DNA from: Frigoribacterium sp. JB110
GTDB taxonomy: Bacteria; Actinomycetota; Actinomycetes; Actinomycetales; Microbacteriaceae
DNA length: 64,000 bases
NCBI RefSeq assembly: GCF_900163665.1
Contig: NZ_FUIA01000002.1
Span: 23,116-87,115, forward strand
Reading direction: 5' to 3'
The notes under the pieces are model-generated. The model worked only from the letters and a program-made list of their open reading frames with translations, made no database searches and had not been told where the DNA came from. Position 1 is the stretch's first letter. Each line of letters begins with the position of its first letter. Position numbers and translations under genes: made by a program. Below, in pieces: positions 51,115-60,317 of the stretch.

Positions 51115-52686
51115 TCAGGTCGTGCCCGCGAATTCCATGATGCGCGATTCGCGGTGCTGGAACAGCAGACCGCCTGCCACGACTCCGAGCGCGAGCATCG
51201 ACAGCCCGGTACCGACACCGACCCACTGCGCGGTCATCGCGTTCGCGATGTCGTCGGTGAGCGCCAGCCACATGAACCACAGCGTCGGACCGCTCGCCAC
51301 CAGCGCGATGCCCATCACGAGCGCCTGAGACCACACGCCGACCGAACCGCTGCGCTGAGGCTGCTGGAACGGGCCGTCTCCGGGTGTCGGCACCGCGTAG
51401 GGCGCGACGGCCGATGAGATGCACGACAGGCCGAGGCCGCACAGGAACAGCGACGCCGCGACGCCGACCATGCCGGGCAGGAGCGCCCAGCGCCCGTAGA
51501 GCGCGACGGAGACGGGAATCGTGACGGCGAGAACGGGAACCGCGGTCAGCAGCACGGGCACGGTGCGCCCCAGCCGGTCGGAGATCCCGCTGACACCTGT
51601 GACGATGTGCAGCCACACAGCAGAGGAGTCGTACGCCGTGTCGTTGTGCGCGACCCAGCCGAAGAACAGGGCCATGATCGGCACGGGCACGAGCGCGGTG
51701 ATCTCGGCGGGCACGCCGGCGATGAGCAGCGGCACAATCGGAAGCAGACCTGCGATCGGGATGATCACGAGGTTCGCCATGTAGCGCATGTCGCTGAACC
51801 AGTAGATGATGCTGCGCGCGGCGATCGCGCCCGCGGCCACGCCAGGGGTGAGGGCGAACCAGCCGAGCCCGCCTCGCTGACGGACCTCGACGGGGTTCTC
51901 AACGGTTGAGAGCAGGTGACGGACGAACCAGAACCAGAACCAGACGACCAGCCCGGCGGCGAGCACGCCGACGATGCTCGCCCACCAGCTGACGAAGCCG
52001 CTGCCCATCGCGATCGCTCCCGGCGCGCCCGCTGCCGCACCGAACGGTGTCAGCGCCAGGATCTCGACCACGAGCCGGATCTGCTCCGGCACCCGACCGT
52101 CCCATTCCAACGAGGAGAGGAATACGGCGACGGGGAAGACCACCACGATGACGCCGAGCACGAACAGGCTCGACAGCTCCCTGGTGCGGCGGCCGCGCAT
52201 CAGAGTCGATGCGAGGCCCATGGCGATGCGGGCGAGGACCACGCACGTGACGACGTGCAGAAGCGCAGACACGACGGCGACCAGCGCCGGCACACCCAGC
52301 CTGACCCAGACGACGGCCGTGGAGACGTCGATCGCGAGCAGCGCGACGGACGGCACACTGATGAGCGAGCCGAGCAGGAGCGTCCCCGCCAGCGGCGTCG
52401 GTTCGGCGCCGAGCACGGAGAATCGTCGCGGATCGAGCTGATCGGTCGCCCCGGCGAGGAACGGTCCGACGGCGAAGCCGATGAGCAGCGCCGCACCGAC
52501 GAGCGTCAGGACCGCGGAAGCGACATCGAGGTGGTCGTCGTCGAGACTCAGCGCGCCGACGCATGCCGACATGACGAGAGCGCCGATGACGACCAGGCCG
52601 GCGACCTGACGGATGACATGCCATGCCGAACCCCGGAGTGTGCCGAGGAACAGCGCGAGCCTCAGTTGGAGGACGCGTGCAACCAC
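51115..52686 (-). CDS. ABC-2-type multidrug/unknown exporter permease
   Basis: 523 residues with about twelve membrane helices. No soluble domain of note. It starts inside the last 25 bases of the ATPase gene, so the two form one transporter. The size (a double set of six helices) and ATPase type fit ABC-2 exporters of actinobacteria whose substrates are largely unknown. Opening residues VARVLQLRLALFLGTLRGSA are typical of such permeases. Substrate unassigned. Confidence 0.85.
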   Translation of the reverse strand: MVARVLQLRLALFLGTLRGSAWHVIRQVAGLVVIGALVMSACVGALSLDDDHLDVASAVLTLVGAALLIGFAVGPFLAGATDQLDPRRFSVLGAEPTPLAGTLLLGSLISVPSVALLAIDVSTAVVWVRLGVPALVAVVSALLHVVTCVVLARIAMGLASTLMRGRRTRELSSLFVLGVIVVVFPVAVFLSSLEWDGRVPEQIRLVVEILALTPFGAAAGAPGAIAMGSGFVSWWASIVGVLAAGLVVWFWFWFVRHLLSTVENPVEVRQRGGLGWFALTPGVAAGAIAARSIIYWFSDMRYMANLVIIPIAGLLPIVPLLIAGVPAEITALVPVPIMALFFGWVAHNDTAYDSSAVWLHIVTGVSGISDRLGRTVPVLLTAVPVLAVTIPVSVALYGRWALLPGMVGVAASLFLCGLGLSCISSAVAPYAVPTPGDGPFQQPQRSGSVGVWSQALVMGIALVASGPTLWFMWLALTDDIANAMTAQWVGVGTGLSMLALGVVAGGLLFQHRESRIMEFAGTT

Positions 52687-53693
52687 TCGAGGCCCCCCAC
52701 ATCACCGGTAGCGCCGGAGAGCTCGACGAAGCGCTCAGTGAGCGTCGCGCTGCCCTTCACTTCTTCGACTGTTCCCTCGGCGAGCACCTGACCCGACACG
52801 ATCACTGCCAGCCGACTGCACACCTGCTCGACGAGGTCCATGCCGTGGCTCGACAGCACCACGGTGCCTCCCCCTCGCACGTACTCGCTGAGGATGCCGA
52901 GGATCGTCTCGGACGAGACCGGATCGACAGCTTCGAATGGCTCGTCGAGGACCAGCAGTCGCGGCGAATGGATCATCGCCGCAGCGAGCATGACCTTCTT
53001 CGTCATACCGGCCGAGTAATCGGAGACGACGCGGCCGAGCGCGTCGGTCAGCTCGAGCACTCTGGCGAGGTCGTTCGTGCGATCGGCGATGACGCCCGGC
53101 TTCAGACCGCGCAGCACGCCGACGTAGTAGAGAAGCTGCCGCCCGGTGAGACGGTCGAAGGTGCGCAGACGATCCGGAAGCACGCCCATCAGTCGTTTGG
53201 CGTCGCGCGGATGCTTGCGCAGGTCGACGCCGCACACCTCGAGGGTGCCAGCCGTCGGGCTCAGCAGCCCGGCGATCATCGACAGCAGTGTGGTCTTACC
53301 CGCACCGTTCGGGCCGACGAGTCCGTAGAACGCGCCGCTCGGCACTGTGAGATCGATTTCGGTGACGGCATCGGTCCCGCCGTACGTCTTCGTCACCTGG
53401 GTCAGCCGCAGCGCGGAAGGCACAGGCTCCGCCTCCTCCGGCGCCTGCGGAGCGGACTCGGGATCCGCATCGGGTTCCGCAGGTGAACCGCCGACCGGTC
53501 GCGCCGCGGCCTCGGCCGCATCCGTCTCCGGCAGCGGTGGCATCGGAGCGGCCACGACCGGATTCTCACGCGTATCGACCGACAGCTCTGAGGCACCGAC
53601 TTCCCGACCGCTGCGCGCACCCGCCTGTTCGTCGGACAAGCGTGCGTTCGACGGAGCTGTTGCGAGAGATTCGTCGCGGGATTCGGAGGTCAC
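52662..53693 (-). CDS. ABC exporter ATPase (ABC-2 type)
   Basis: 343 residues from GTG 53693. The first ~100 residues are a disordered Pro/Ala/Glu linker (EPDADPESAPQAPEEAEPVP). Then comes a nucleotide-binding domain with Walker A GPNGAGKTTLLSMIAGLL, signature-equivalent VSDYSAGMTKKVMLAAAM (YSAGM rather than LSGGQ, as in some CcmA-type ATPases), Walker B LLVLDEPFEAVDP and H-loop LSSHGMDL. Coupled to the permease that overlaps its end. The N-terminal tail is unusual in length for the family. Confidence 0.92.
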   Translation of the reverse strand: MTSESRDESLATAPSNARLSDEQAGARSGREVGASELSVDTRENPVVAAPMPPLPETDAAEAAARPVGGSPAEPDADPESAPQAPEEAEPVPSALRLTQVTKTYGGTDAVTEIDLTVPSGAFYGLVGPNGAGKTTLLSMIAGLLSPTAGTLEVCGVDLRKHPRDAKRLMGVLPDRLRTFDRLTGRQLLYYVGVLRGLKPGVIADRTNDLARVLELTDALGRVVSDYSAGMTKKVMLAAAMIHSPRLLVLDEPFEAVDPVSSETILGILSEYVRGGGTVVLSSHGMDLVEQVCSRLAVIVSGQVLAEGTVEEVKGSATLTERFVELSGATGDVGGLEWLHASSN

Positions 53694-53928
53694 TAGAAAA
53701 CAGTACCCATCCGACTCGGTCACTTCACCCAGGCGTCGCCGTAAGACCGCAGAGTCGTCATCAGAATGTAGCCGATCGGTCAGGGAAATCCGCCAAACCG
53801 ACGAATGTCCTGCCGTTGTCCAGCGTTCACCGCTACCCTGGGTTGCACACCGTACGGTGAACGGTGCTGGAACGTGCAGTGAACACGCTCCGACGCGCAC
53901 CGTGCAAACACACGAAAGCTTGAGAACC

Positions 53929-54621
53929 ATGAGCACTCAGATCGTCATTCTCGCCGCCGGCATGGGCACGCGGCTTGGTCGCGCCCTGCCGAAGTCGCTC
54001 ACGACTCTGAACGACGGCCGCTCGATCATGCAGCAGCAGCACGACAACATCCGCGCAGCGTTCGGCGACGACGCGCATGTGACGGCGGTCGTCGGGTACC
54101 GCGCCGAGGAGATCGTCGAGCGCTTTCCTCAGGCCGACTACGTCTACAACGAGCGCTACGACCAGACCAACACGTCGAAGAGCCTTCTGCGCGCCCTTCA
54201 GGCCACGGGCCGCAACGGCGTGCTGTGGATGAACGGCGATGTCGTCTTCGATCCGCGCGTCCTCGGCCGTGCGATCGCGCACGTCGAGGCTGACCAGTCG
54301 TTCGTCGCGGTGAACACGGCGAAGGTCAGCGACGAAGAGGTCAAGTACACGGTGTCCCGCACGGGCCACATCGATGAGTTGTCGAAGCAGGTCGTCGGCG
54401 GCATCGGTGAGGCCGTCGGCATCAACTACATCTCGCGCTCCGACAAGAAGGCACTGATCCGCGGTCTGCAGCGCGTCGACGACCAGGAGTACTTCGAGGG
54501 CGGCATGGAGCTCGCGATCGCCGACGAGGGCGTTCGTGTGCTGCCGATGGACATCTCGGATCTCTACGCCGTCGAGGTCGACTTCGCAGAAGACCTCGAA
54601 CGCGCGAACGAGTTCGTGTAA
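53929..54621 (+). CDS. Sugar/choline-phosphate nucleotidyltransferase (LicC/GlmU-type)
   Basis: 230 residues from ATG 53929, single-domain NTP transferase. Nucleotide-binding loop ILAAGMGTRLGRALPKSLTT (~6-25), Lys in PKSL, GVLWMNGDVVFDP with metal-binding Asp (~100), and the product-side VDFAEDLERANEF (~215). It resembles LicC-like cytidylyltransferases and makes an activated phospho-alcohol or sugar such as CDP-choline or CDP-glycerol. Three CDP-glycerol-dependent transferase genes follow within 6 kb, so a role in wall polymer precursor supply is likely but unproven. Confidence 0.85.
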   Translation: MSTQIVILAAGMGTRLGRALPKSLTTLNDGRSIMQQQHDNIRAAFGDDAHVTAVVGYRAEEIVERFPQADYVYNERYDQTNTSKSLLRALQATGRNGVLWMNGDVVFDPRVLGRAIAHVEADQSFVAVNTAKVSDEEVKYTVSRTGHIDELSKQVVGGIGEAVGINYISRSDKKALIRGLQRVDDQEYFEGGMELAIADEGVRVLPMDISDLYAVEVDFAEDLERANEFV

Positions 54622-54636
54622 CCCTCACCAGACTCG

Positions 54637-54676
54637 GCGCCCCGCCGGTGATGCTCAGGCATCGCCGGCGGGGCGC
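54637..54676 (+). terminator. Terminator after nucleotidyltransferase gene
   Basis: GCGCCCCGCCGG and GATGC pair with GCATC and CCGGCGGGGCGC around TCAG: 17 pairs with one mismatch, 15 bases after the stop at 54619-54621. Confidence 0.85.
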
Positions 54677-54780
54677 GTCGTCTCCTCACCAGGCGACTCA
54701 GCACGACGAGTTATCCACATCCGGATGCCTCAGCGCTGTTTCCCTGCCTGAGCGTCGCAGGTCGTTCATAGCGTCGGGGC

Positions 54781-55083
54781 ATGACGACATCCGCCTCTCC
54801 AGGAGAGCCGCCCTGCGGCGTGTACGCGGTGCCGTGGAAGGTCGATCGCAGCGACACCCGGCACCCCGTCGTGACGAACGTCTCGGCTGATGTGCTCGAC
54901 ACCGTGCGCTGCTTCATCGGCGACCGGCACGGCCGCGCCCGCACTGACGGATTCGGGGCGCTGCGGCCGGGTGACGCCGTTCAGGTGTGCCTGTGCCGTG
55001 CCGATCTCTCCAGCGCCATCGTGACGCTCGCCTGGTATCGACCAGGAACCGACGAGGAGTTCCTGTGGCGATTCGTCCTGTGA
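54781..55083 (+). CDS. Conserved hypothetical protein, 100 aa
   Basis: 100 residues, soluble, no membrane segment. Contains PCGVYAVPWKVDRSDTRHPV, SADVLDTVRCFIGDRHGRAR and ends WYRPGTDEEFLWRFVL. No domain recognised. It lies alone between a terminator and a convergent transferase gene. Its ribosome-binding site is weak (GGGGC). Sequence complexity and codon use look like a real gene. Confidence 0.6.
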   Translation: MTTSASPGEPPCGVYAVPWKVDRSDTRHPVVTNVSADVLDTVRCFIGDRHGRARTDGFGALRPGDAVQVCLCRADLSSAIVTLAWYRPGTDEEFLWRFVL

Positions 55084-55104
55084 CTGCGGACTGCCGTCCG
55101 CCCC

Positions 55105-56319
55105 TCAGGTGCGAGCGCTCCACTCTTCCCACTCGCGCATGAGACGTGCGATCGCCTCATGGAAGCGGCGAGTCGGCGCCCCGCTGCTGGTATCGCCGAA
55201 GTAGCGCTGCGACCAGGCCTCGAGGCGGTGGAACGTCTCAGGGTCGTTCTGCACCCGGTCGATGTGCGAGACGATGTCTGCGGCGTCTTCTGCAGTGAGC
55301 CATTCGCACGCACCGAGGTATCCGCCCTCGTCGATGCTCGCCCGCTCGTCCTCCGGCCTGGTGATCAGGAGCGGCTTGCCGACGGCGAGCCTGTCGTACA
55401 CCATCGCCGAGATGTCCGTCACGGCGACATCGGCACCCGCGAGCTGCCAGCCGAGCGATGGCCCGTCGTCGAACACATGCTGTGCCGTCGCGTCGTTCTT
55501 GTTCGCCTCGGCGATGGCACGGATGATGCGGCGGTTGGCGTCGCCGAATGCCCGATCGAGCACACCGCTGCGCGGGTGGGGCCGATACACCAGCCGGAAC
55601 CGGTCGTCGGCGAGCAGAGCGCTCACGAGCTTCTCCCCGTGGCTGAGGATCGAGCCGTAGTGCGCGGCCGGCCGGTCGCCCTCCCACGTCGGCGCGTACA
55701 GGATGACGGTGCGTCCGTCCGATTCGTAGGGCGGTTCCCCCGTGTAGTGGTCCGCCTGCGGGCGGCCGATCTCGATCGTGCGCTCGTCGAGATCGTAGGC
55801 CCACAGCGTTCGCGACAGCCGCTCGCGGGCCGCCGCACCCGCGACCAGCGCGTAGTCGTACGCCTTGAACTGATTCGTGGTCATGTACATCTTGTCCGAC
55901 TCGCCGTGATTGATGTACACGTGCCAGCGACGGCCGTACCGGAACATCTGGAAGTTGCGCGCGTTCTGGTTCACGTAGAGGACGATGCGGATGTCCTCGT
56001 GCTCCAGGAACTTCTCGATGCCGCGCACCTCGGGTTGGAAGGTCACGGGCAGCTCGCCGTCGTCGATCAGCGCCCGCGCACCGCCGGGATTGCGCGCGAT
56101 CACCACGACCGGCCACTCCCGTGCGATCTCCTTCAGCGGCGCGTACCACTGGCGCATCTGATACATGTTCACTTCGCTGTCGGCGAAGTAGACCGCGACG
56201 GTGAACCTGTTTCGTTCCAGCGGCCCCCTGGCTTTCAGATCGCGGACGACGCTTCGGTACATGAGCCGCATTCGCGCCGCTTTCTGCACCAGCGCAACGG
56301 CTTTGCGGACATCACTCAC
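55105..56319 (-). CDS. CDP-glycerol glycerophosphotransferase family protein (1)
   Basis: About 404 residues from GTG 56319 (GTG 56328 is an alternative). TagB/TagF-type GT-B fold without membrane segments: PVVVIARNPGGARALIDDGE near the N-terminus, donor-side GRTVILYAPTWEGDRPAAHY, RLVYRPHPRSG, and the acceptor-side VTDISAMVYDRLAVGKPLLI. These are the TagF blocks (APTW, HP, TD.S). It would transfer glycerol phosphate or a related group onto a wall polymer at the membrane inner face. Divergent from the GT2 gene. Confidence 0.88.
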   Translation of the reverse strand: MSDVRKAVALVQKAARMRLMYRSVVRDLKARGPLERNRFTVAVYFADSEVNMYQMRQWYAPLKEIAREWPVVVIARNPGGARALIDDGELPVTFQPEVRGIEKFLEHEDIRIVLYVNQNARNFQMFRYGRRWHVYINHGESDKMYMTTNQFKAYDYALVAGAAARERLSRTLWAYDLDERTIEIGRPQADHYTGEPPYESDGRTVILYAPTWEGDRPAAHYGSILSHGEKLVSALLADDRFRLVYRPHPRSGVLDRAFGDANRRIIRAIAEANKNDATAQHVFDDGPSLGWQLAGADVAVTDISAMVYDRLAVGKPLLITRPEDERASIDEGGYLGACEWLTAEDAADIVSHIDRVQNDPETFHRLEAWSQRYFGDTSSGAPTRRFHEAIARLMREWEEWSART

Positions 56320-56381
56320 AACAGACACGCGTTCCAGGCTAAGTCGGGAAGAACACCGGGAAGGCATGGGATGATCGTCGA

Positions 56382-57494
56382 ATGGGTAACGATCGTGGTG
56401 AGGGCATCGCGCCGAAGCCTCATCGCAGCGCTCCCAGGGTTCCCGCGAGTGCCGGCGTGTCGTTCGTCATGCCCGTTCTCAACGAGCGCGAGTATCTCGC
56501 ACGCGCGGTCGAGACGGTGCTCGCGCAGGATGTGCCTGGCCCCATCGAGCTCGTGCTCGCCCTCGGCCCTTCCGCCGACGGCACGACGGAACTCGCGGGA
56601 AGGATCGCGGCGGACGACGCTCGCGTGCGGCTCGTCGACAACCCGGCCGCCGACATCCCCGTCGGCCTCAATGCCGCGATCCGCGCCAGTCGCTACCCCA
56701 CGATCGTACGTGTGGACGCGCACTCGGAGCTCGCCGCCGGCTATACGGCGCGCGCGCTCGACACTCTCGACCGCACCGGCGCGGCGAACGTGGGCGGTGT
56801 GATGCATGCCTCCGGCCGCACGCCCTTCCAGCGCGCTGTCGCCCGCGCATACAACTCACGCATCGGGCTCGGCGGCGGGGCGTACCATTCCGGTGGTGAC
56901 GACGGTGAGGCGGAATCCGCCTATCTCGGTGTGATGCGCCGTGAGCCTCTCGAAGAGATCGGACTGTTCGACGAGTCGATCCGGCGCGGAGAGGACTGGG
57001 AGCTGAATCTGCGCTTCCGCACCGCAGGGTACCGAGTCTGGTTCGACCCGGACCTGTCGGTCACCTACTGGCCGCGCGAGAGCTGGGCGAGACTGGTGCG
57101 CCAGTTCTTCTCGACAGGCACCTGGCGCGGTGAACTCGTGCGACGGTACGGCAGCCGCAACTCATTGCGTTTCTTCGCGCCGCCTGCGCTCGTCGTCGTC
57201 GCGTTGTTCGCGCTCGTCATCGGCGCGCTTCAGCTTACGGGGGTGCTGGCCGGGATGTGGTCGGTGCTCGCCTCCGTCGTCTATGTGCCGCTGGCAGCAT
57301 ACGTGCTGCTGATCCTCGCGGTTGCGGTGGGGCGCGGCGGCGGCTCCGGATGGCGGGACAAGCTGTGGAGCGCCGCTGTGCTGCCGACGATGCACCTGTC
57401 GTGGGGGTTCGGCTTCCTGCGCGGCGCTGTCACGGGTGCGCGCGACAACGTCGACACTTCGAGGTTGTCCGGCCGCAACACTCCCCTGCCGTAG
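56382..57494 (+). CDS. GT2-family glycosyltransferase with C-terminal membrane helices
   Basis: 370 residues. GT-A fold: SFVMPVLNEREYLARAVETV (nucleotide-binding, ~27), VRVDAHSELAAGYTARAL with the DxD-like DAH (~115), and RRGEDWELNLRFRTAGYRVW (~208) with the ED catalytic region. Two or three hydrophobic helices near 275-335 anchor it. Acts on a lipid-linked acceptor, probably in wall polysaccharide assembly with the surrounding transferases. Acceptor and sugar are not determinable. Confidence 0.92.
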   Translation: MGNDRGEGIAPKPHRSAPRVPASAGVSFVMPVLNEREYLARAVETVLAQDVPGPIELVLALGPSADGTTELAGRIAADDARVRLVDNPAADIPVGLNAAIRASRYPTIVRVDAHSELAAGYTARALDTLDRTGAANVGGVMHASGRTPFQRAVARAYNSRIGLGGGAYHSGGDDGEAESAYLGVMRREPLEEIGLFDESIRRGEDWELNLRFRTAGYRVWFDPDLSVTYWPRESWARLVRQFFSTGTWRGELVRRYGSRNSLRFFAPPALVVVALFALVIGALQLTGVLAGMWSVLASVVYVPLAAYVLLILAVAVGRGGGSGWRDKLWSAAVLPTMHLSWGFGFLRGAVTGARDNVDTSRLSGRNTPLP

Positions 57495-57514
57495 AGCCTC
57501 TCGCAATCGGTCGC

Positions 57515-58984
57515 CTACGGCGTGATCATCCCTGCATCGATCAGTCGCGCCACAACGCGCTCTGACGCGTGCCCGTCGTCGAGGCGGTTGAACGCGGCCT
57601 GCCACGTCGCGTATCTCTCGGCATACTCCGCACGGTCGTGGTCGAGCGCCGTGAGCAGTTCGTCGTAGGAGCGGACGACAGGGCCGGGAGCTCGGGCGAG
57701 CAGGTCGAAGTAGAACCCGCGCAGCGCCCCTCGGTAGTGCTCGAGATCGGGCACGAGGAAGTGCATCGGCTTGCCTGTGACTGAGAAGTCGAACATCACC
57801 GAGGAGTAGTCGGTGATCAGCGCGTCGGCTGCGAGCATCAGCTCTGCGGTGTCGGAATAGGCGGTCACGTCGATCACGCGAGGCGCCGTCACGTCGTGAC
57901 CTGGCAGCAGCGTGCGCGTGTGGCCCCTCACGAGGACGACGGCACCCCGTTCGGCGGCGAGGCGCTCCGGATCGACGAAGTCCACCATCTCCTCGCGATC
58001 GTCGCGCCAGGTCGGGGCGTACAGCAGCACTTCCTCGTCCGGAGCGATGCCGAGCCGCGCGCGCACCGCTGCACCGTCGCCGGTGGTGAGCACGTCGTTG
58101 CGCGGATACCCCTCGACCCACAGCTGCCTGTCGAGCAGAGGCCGCCCGCCGAGGTACGCATATGCCTTCCGCAGCACCCGGAACGCATAGCCGTTCTGCG
58201 CGAGAAGCACATTCCAGCGCAGCGACTCGCGCACGACCGCGGCCCACCGTCTGGGCTGGAACCCTCTGCGATGCAGAGCGAGTCGCTTCAGCGGCGTGCC
58301 GTGCCAGGTCTGCAGCACGCGCTGGCCGTCACGGCGCACGAACGGTCGCCGCAGCCAATCGTTCACGACCAGCAGTCGTGCCTCGGCCCGCGCCCGCCAC
58401 CACTCTGGACTGCCGTCGACCACCGCGATCGCGCCGTCCGGCACCTGCACAGAGCGGTCGACGACGCTCCAGTAGCGCGTCACGTGCGGGGCGACGCGCG
58501 CGATCTCGCGGTCGATCGCCAGCGGGTTGCACCCCGCGACACGGCCGTAGAAGCTCTCGAAGAACACGGCGTTCTCGAGCCGGTGTGCGCCTGTGTTCCC
58601 GCCCATGTAGCGCAGCTCGAGCGCGCGGCTGCCCTCGCCCGATTCGTACGCCGGGTCGATGGGCGGCCAGACCAGCAGCTCGCCGGCGGCCAGCTGCGCG
58701 TGGAACAGCTCGAACATCTCTCTGCCGATGGAAGCGTCGGCGCCGAGCTCGGCGCCGCCTTCTGTGGTCAGCGACATCCGGTATGCGCCGCTGGGCGCCG
58801 GAAGCGCTGGACCTCCCCAGCGCGAGACGAGGAGGCGGAAGCGCACGCTCCACGTCCCCTCACCGACGGTGATCTCGCCGACGATGCGCGCACGCGCCCC
58901 CTCGAGGCACGCACGCTCAGGCGGTGCGCCGGAGCCGGAGACGATGAGCGATGCTCCGCCGATGTCGAACCGCGCCTTCGTCAT
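57515..58984 (-). CDS. CDP-glycerol glycerophosphotransferase family protein (2)
   Basis: 489 residues. An N-terminal ~200-residue beta-rich part (TEGGAELGADASIGREMFEL) is followed by the TagF-type catalytic part: LQTWHGTPLKRLALHRRGFQ (~270), EEVLLYAPTWRDDREEMVDF, VLVRGHTRTLL, LITDYSSVMFDFSVTGKPMH and LVPDLEHYRGALRGFYFD. All family blocks are present. Its ATG overlaps the stop of the next upstream transferase by 4 bases, making a coupled pair. Confidence 0.92.
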   Translation of the reverse strand: MTKARFDIGGASLIVSGSGAPPERACLEGARARIVGEITVGEGTWSVRFRLLVSRWGGPALPAPSGAYRMSLTTEGGAELGADASIGREMFELFHAQLAAGELLVWPPIDPAYESGEGSRALELRYMGGNTGAHRLENAVFFESFYGRVAGCNPLAIDREIARVAPHVTRYWSVVDRSVQVPDGAIAVVDGSPEWWRARAEARLLVVNDWLRRPFVRRDGQRVLQTWHGTPLKRLALHRRGFQPRRWAAVVRESLRWNVLLAQNGYAFRVLRKAYAYLGGRPLLDRQLWVEGYPRNDVLTTGDGAAVRARLGIAPDEEVLLYAPTWRDDREEMVDFVDPERLAAERGAVVLVRGHTRTLLPGHDVTAPRVIDVTAYSDTAELMLAADALITDYSSVMFDFSVTGKPMHFLVPDLEHYRGALRGFYFDLLARAPGPVVRSYDELLTALDHDRAEYAERYATWQAAFNRLDDGHASERVVARLIDAGMITP

Positions 58985-60267
58985 CCGTGGCTCGTCCCCT
59001 CTATTCGCGCCGCGCTGCGTCGCCCGTGTTCGTCCTGATCGACGCGGGCGCGCACCGCGTCGTAGACGCGCCGTGCGTTCCCTCCGTCACAATACGCGTG
59101 CACGCGCTCACTCAGCGCCTCCGACCGCGCCACGAGCGCGTCTCGCTCACGTGAATCGCCCAGTACACGGTCGAGGCGCTCGGCTGCCGCGGACCAGTCG
59201 CGCGCGTAGTCATCTCCTGCCACGGCCTCGTAGCGTCCGTACAACCCGCGCGTTGCCGCGTACTCCTCGGCATCCGGAGCGAAGTACACGACGGGAAGCG
59301 GCACCAGCGCCGCGTCGAACGCGAGCGACGAGTAGTCCGTGATCAGCGCGTCGCACCCGGCGAGCGCCGGAGTGATGTCGCGCAGACGCTCCGCGCCGAG
59401 GTCGCGGATGAGCGGGGTCTCGAACGGCGGCTCGTAGCTGCCTGCGCCCAGCCGATGCGAGCGGACGAGCAGAATCGCACCGTGGCGCTCGAGCACGCCA
59501 CGGATGAGCGCCCACTCCTGCGCCGACGGCACTGCGGGGTCGGCCGCGCCGTCGCGCCAGGTCGGGGCGTAGAGCACGAGTGGCGCGCCATCCGGGATCT
59601 CCCCCGCGGCGTCAGCGATGTCGCGCCGCGCCCGTGCCCGTCTCGCATGTGCGTCACCCGTGCTGAGCGGGTCGACGCGCGGCTCCCCCGTGACCAGGAC
59701 ACGGCCGTGCGGGAGTTCGAAGGCGGACTCGAGACGCCCCCGGATGAGGTGGTGCGATGCGGGCATCAGGTCGATGCGCCGTGCGGAGCGTGCGTAGGCG
59801 AACGCCAGCAGCGCACTGACCAGGCTCCGCGCGAACGGGACGGGGCTTCGCGTGGTCTCCGATGAGTCCATGCCGATGCGTTTGAGCGGGATGCCGTGCC
59901 ACAGCTGCACGACGAACGCGCCAGACGCGCCGTAGGGGTTCACGTCGCCGAGCCCGAACGCGACCACGACGACTCGTGCGCGGACGGTTGCCCAGAAGCC
60001 TCGCCACGAATCGCGGCGGATCGTGGGGATGCCGATGGCTGCGACTTCCCGCGCCTCAGCATCGTCGGTGACGAGCCAGACCGCGGCGACGCCGTCCTCC
60101 TGCGCGACGCGCCATACCTCGAGCGGTCCGTCGCCGATGCCGGCGCCGCATCCGAACACCCAGCGCTCGCCCCTGGGCACGAGAAGCGTGACGAGCCGGC
60201 CGAGCGCGTACAGCGGTGCGCGGAGCAGCTTGGCCGCGTTTCCGGCGCGGAACGAGAAGGACGCCAC
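58981..60267 (-). CDS. CDP-glycerol glycerophosphotransferase family protein (3)
   Basis: 428 residues from GTG 60267. TagF blocks: VQLWHGIPLKRIGMDSSETT (~95), PLVLYAPTWRDGAADPAVPS, ILLVRSHRLGAGSYEPPFE, LITDYSSLAFDAALVPLPVV and PDAEEYAATRGLYGRYE. Similar in layout to the downstream partner but lacking its extra N-terminal domain. Coupled to it (ATGA). Possibly a primer/polymerase pair for a teichoic-acid-like polymer. Confidence 0.92.
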   Translation of the reverse strand: MASFSFRAGNAAKLLRAPLYALGRLVTLLVPRGERWVFGCGAGIGDGPLEVWRVAQEDGVAAVWLVTDDAEAREVAAIGIPTIRRDSWRGFWATVRARVVVVAFGLGDVNPYGASGAFVVQLWHGIPLKRIGMDSSETTRSPVPFARSLVSALLAFAYARSARRIDLMPASHHLIRGRLESAFELPHGRVLVTGEPRVDPLSTGDAHARRARARRDIADAAGEIPDGAPLVLYAPTWRDGAADPAVPSAQEWALIRGVLERHGAILLVRSHRLGAGSYEPPFETPLIRDLGAERLRDITPALAGCDALITDYSSLAFDAALVPLPVVYFAPDAEEYAATRGLYGRYEAVAGDDYARDWSAAAERLDRVLGDSRERDALVARSEALSERVHAYCDGGNARRVYDAVRARVDQDEHGRRSAARIEGTSHG

Positions 60268-60295
60268 CCCGCGAGCCTATCCGGATCTCGCGGGG
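60267..60295 (-). terminator. Stem-loop after the HtrA gene
   Basis: CCCCGCGAG and CTCGCGGGG around an 11-base loop, about 25 bases after the HtrA stop (60318) in its direction of transcription. It touches the start codon of the following transferase gene, so it could also affect that gene's translation. Confidence 0.55.
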
Positions 60296-60317
60296 CGGCG
60301 CCTCAGGCCGATCTCAG

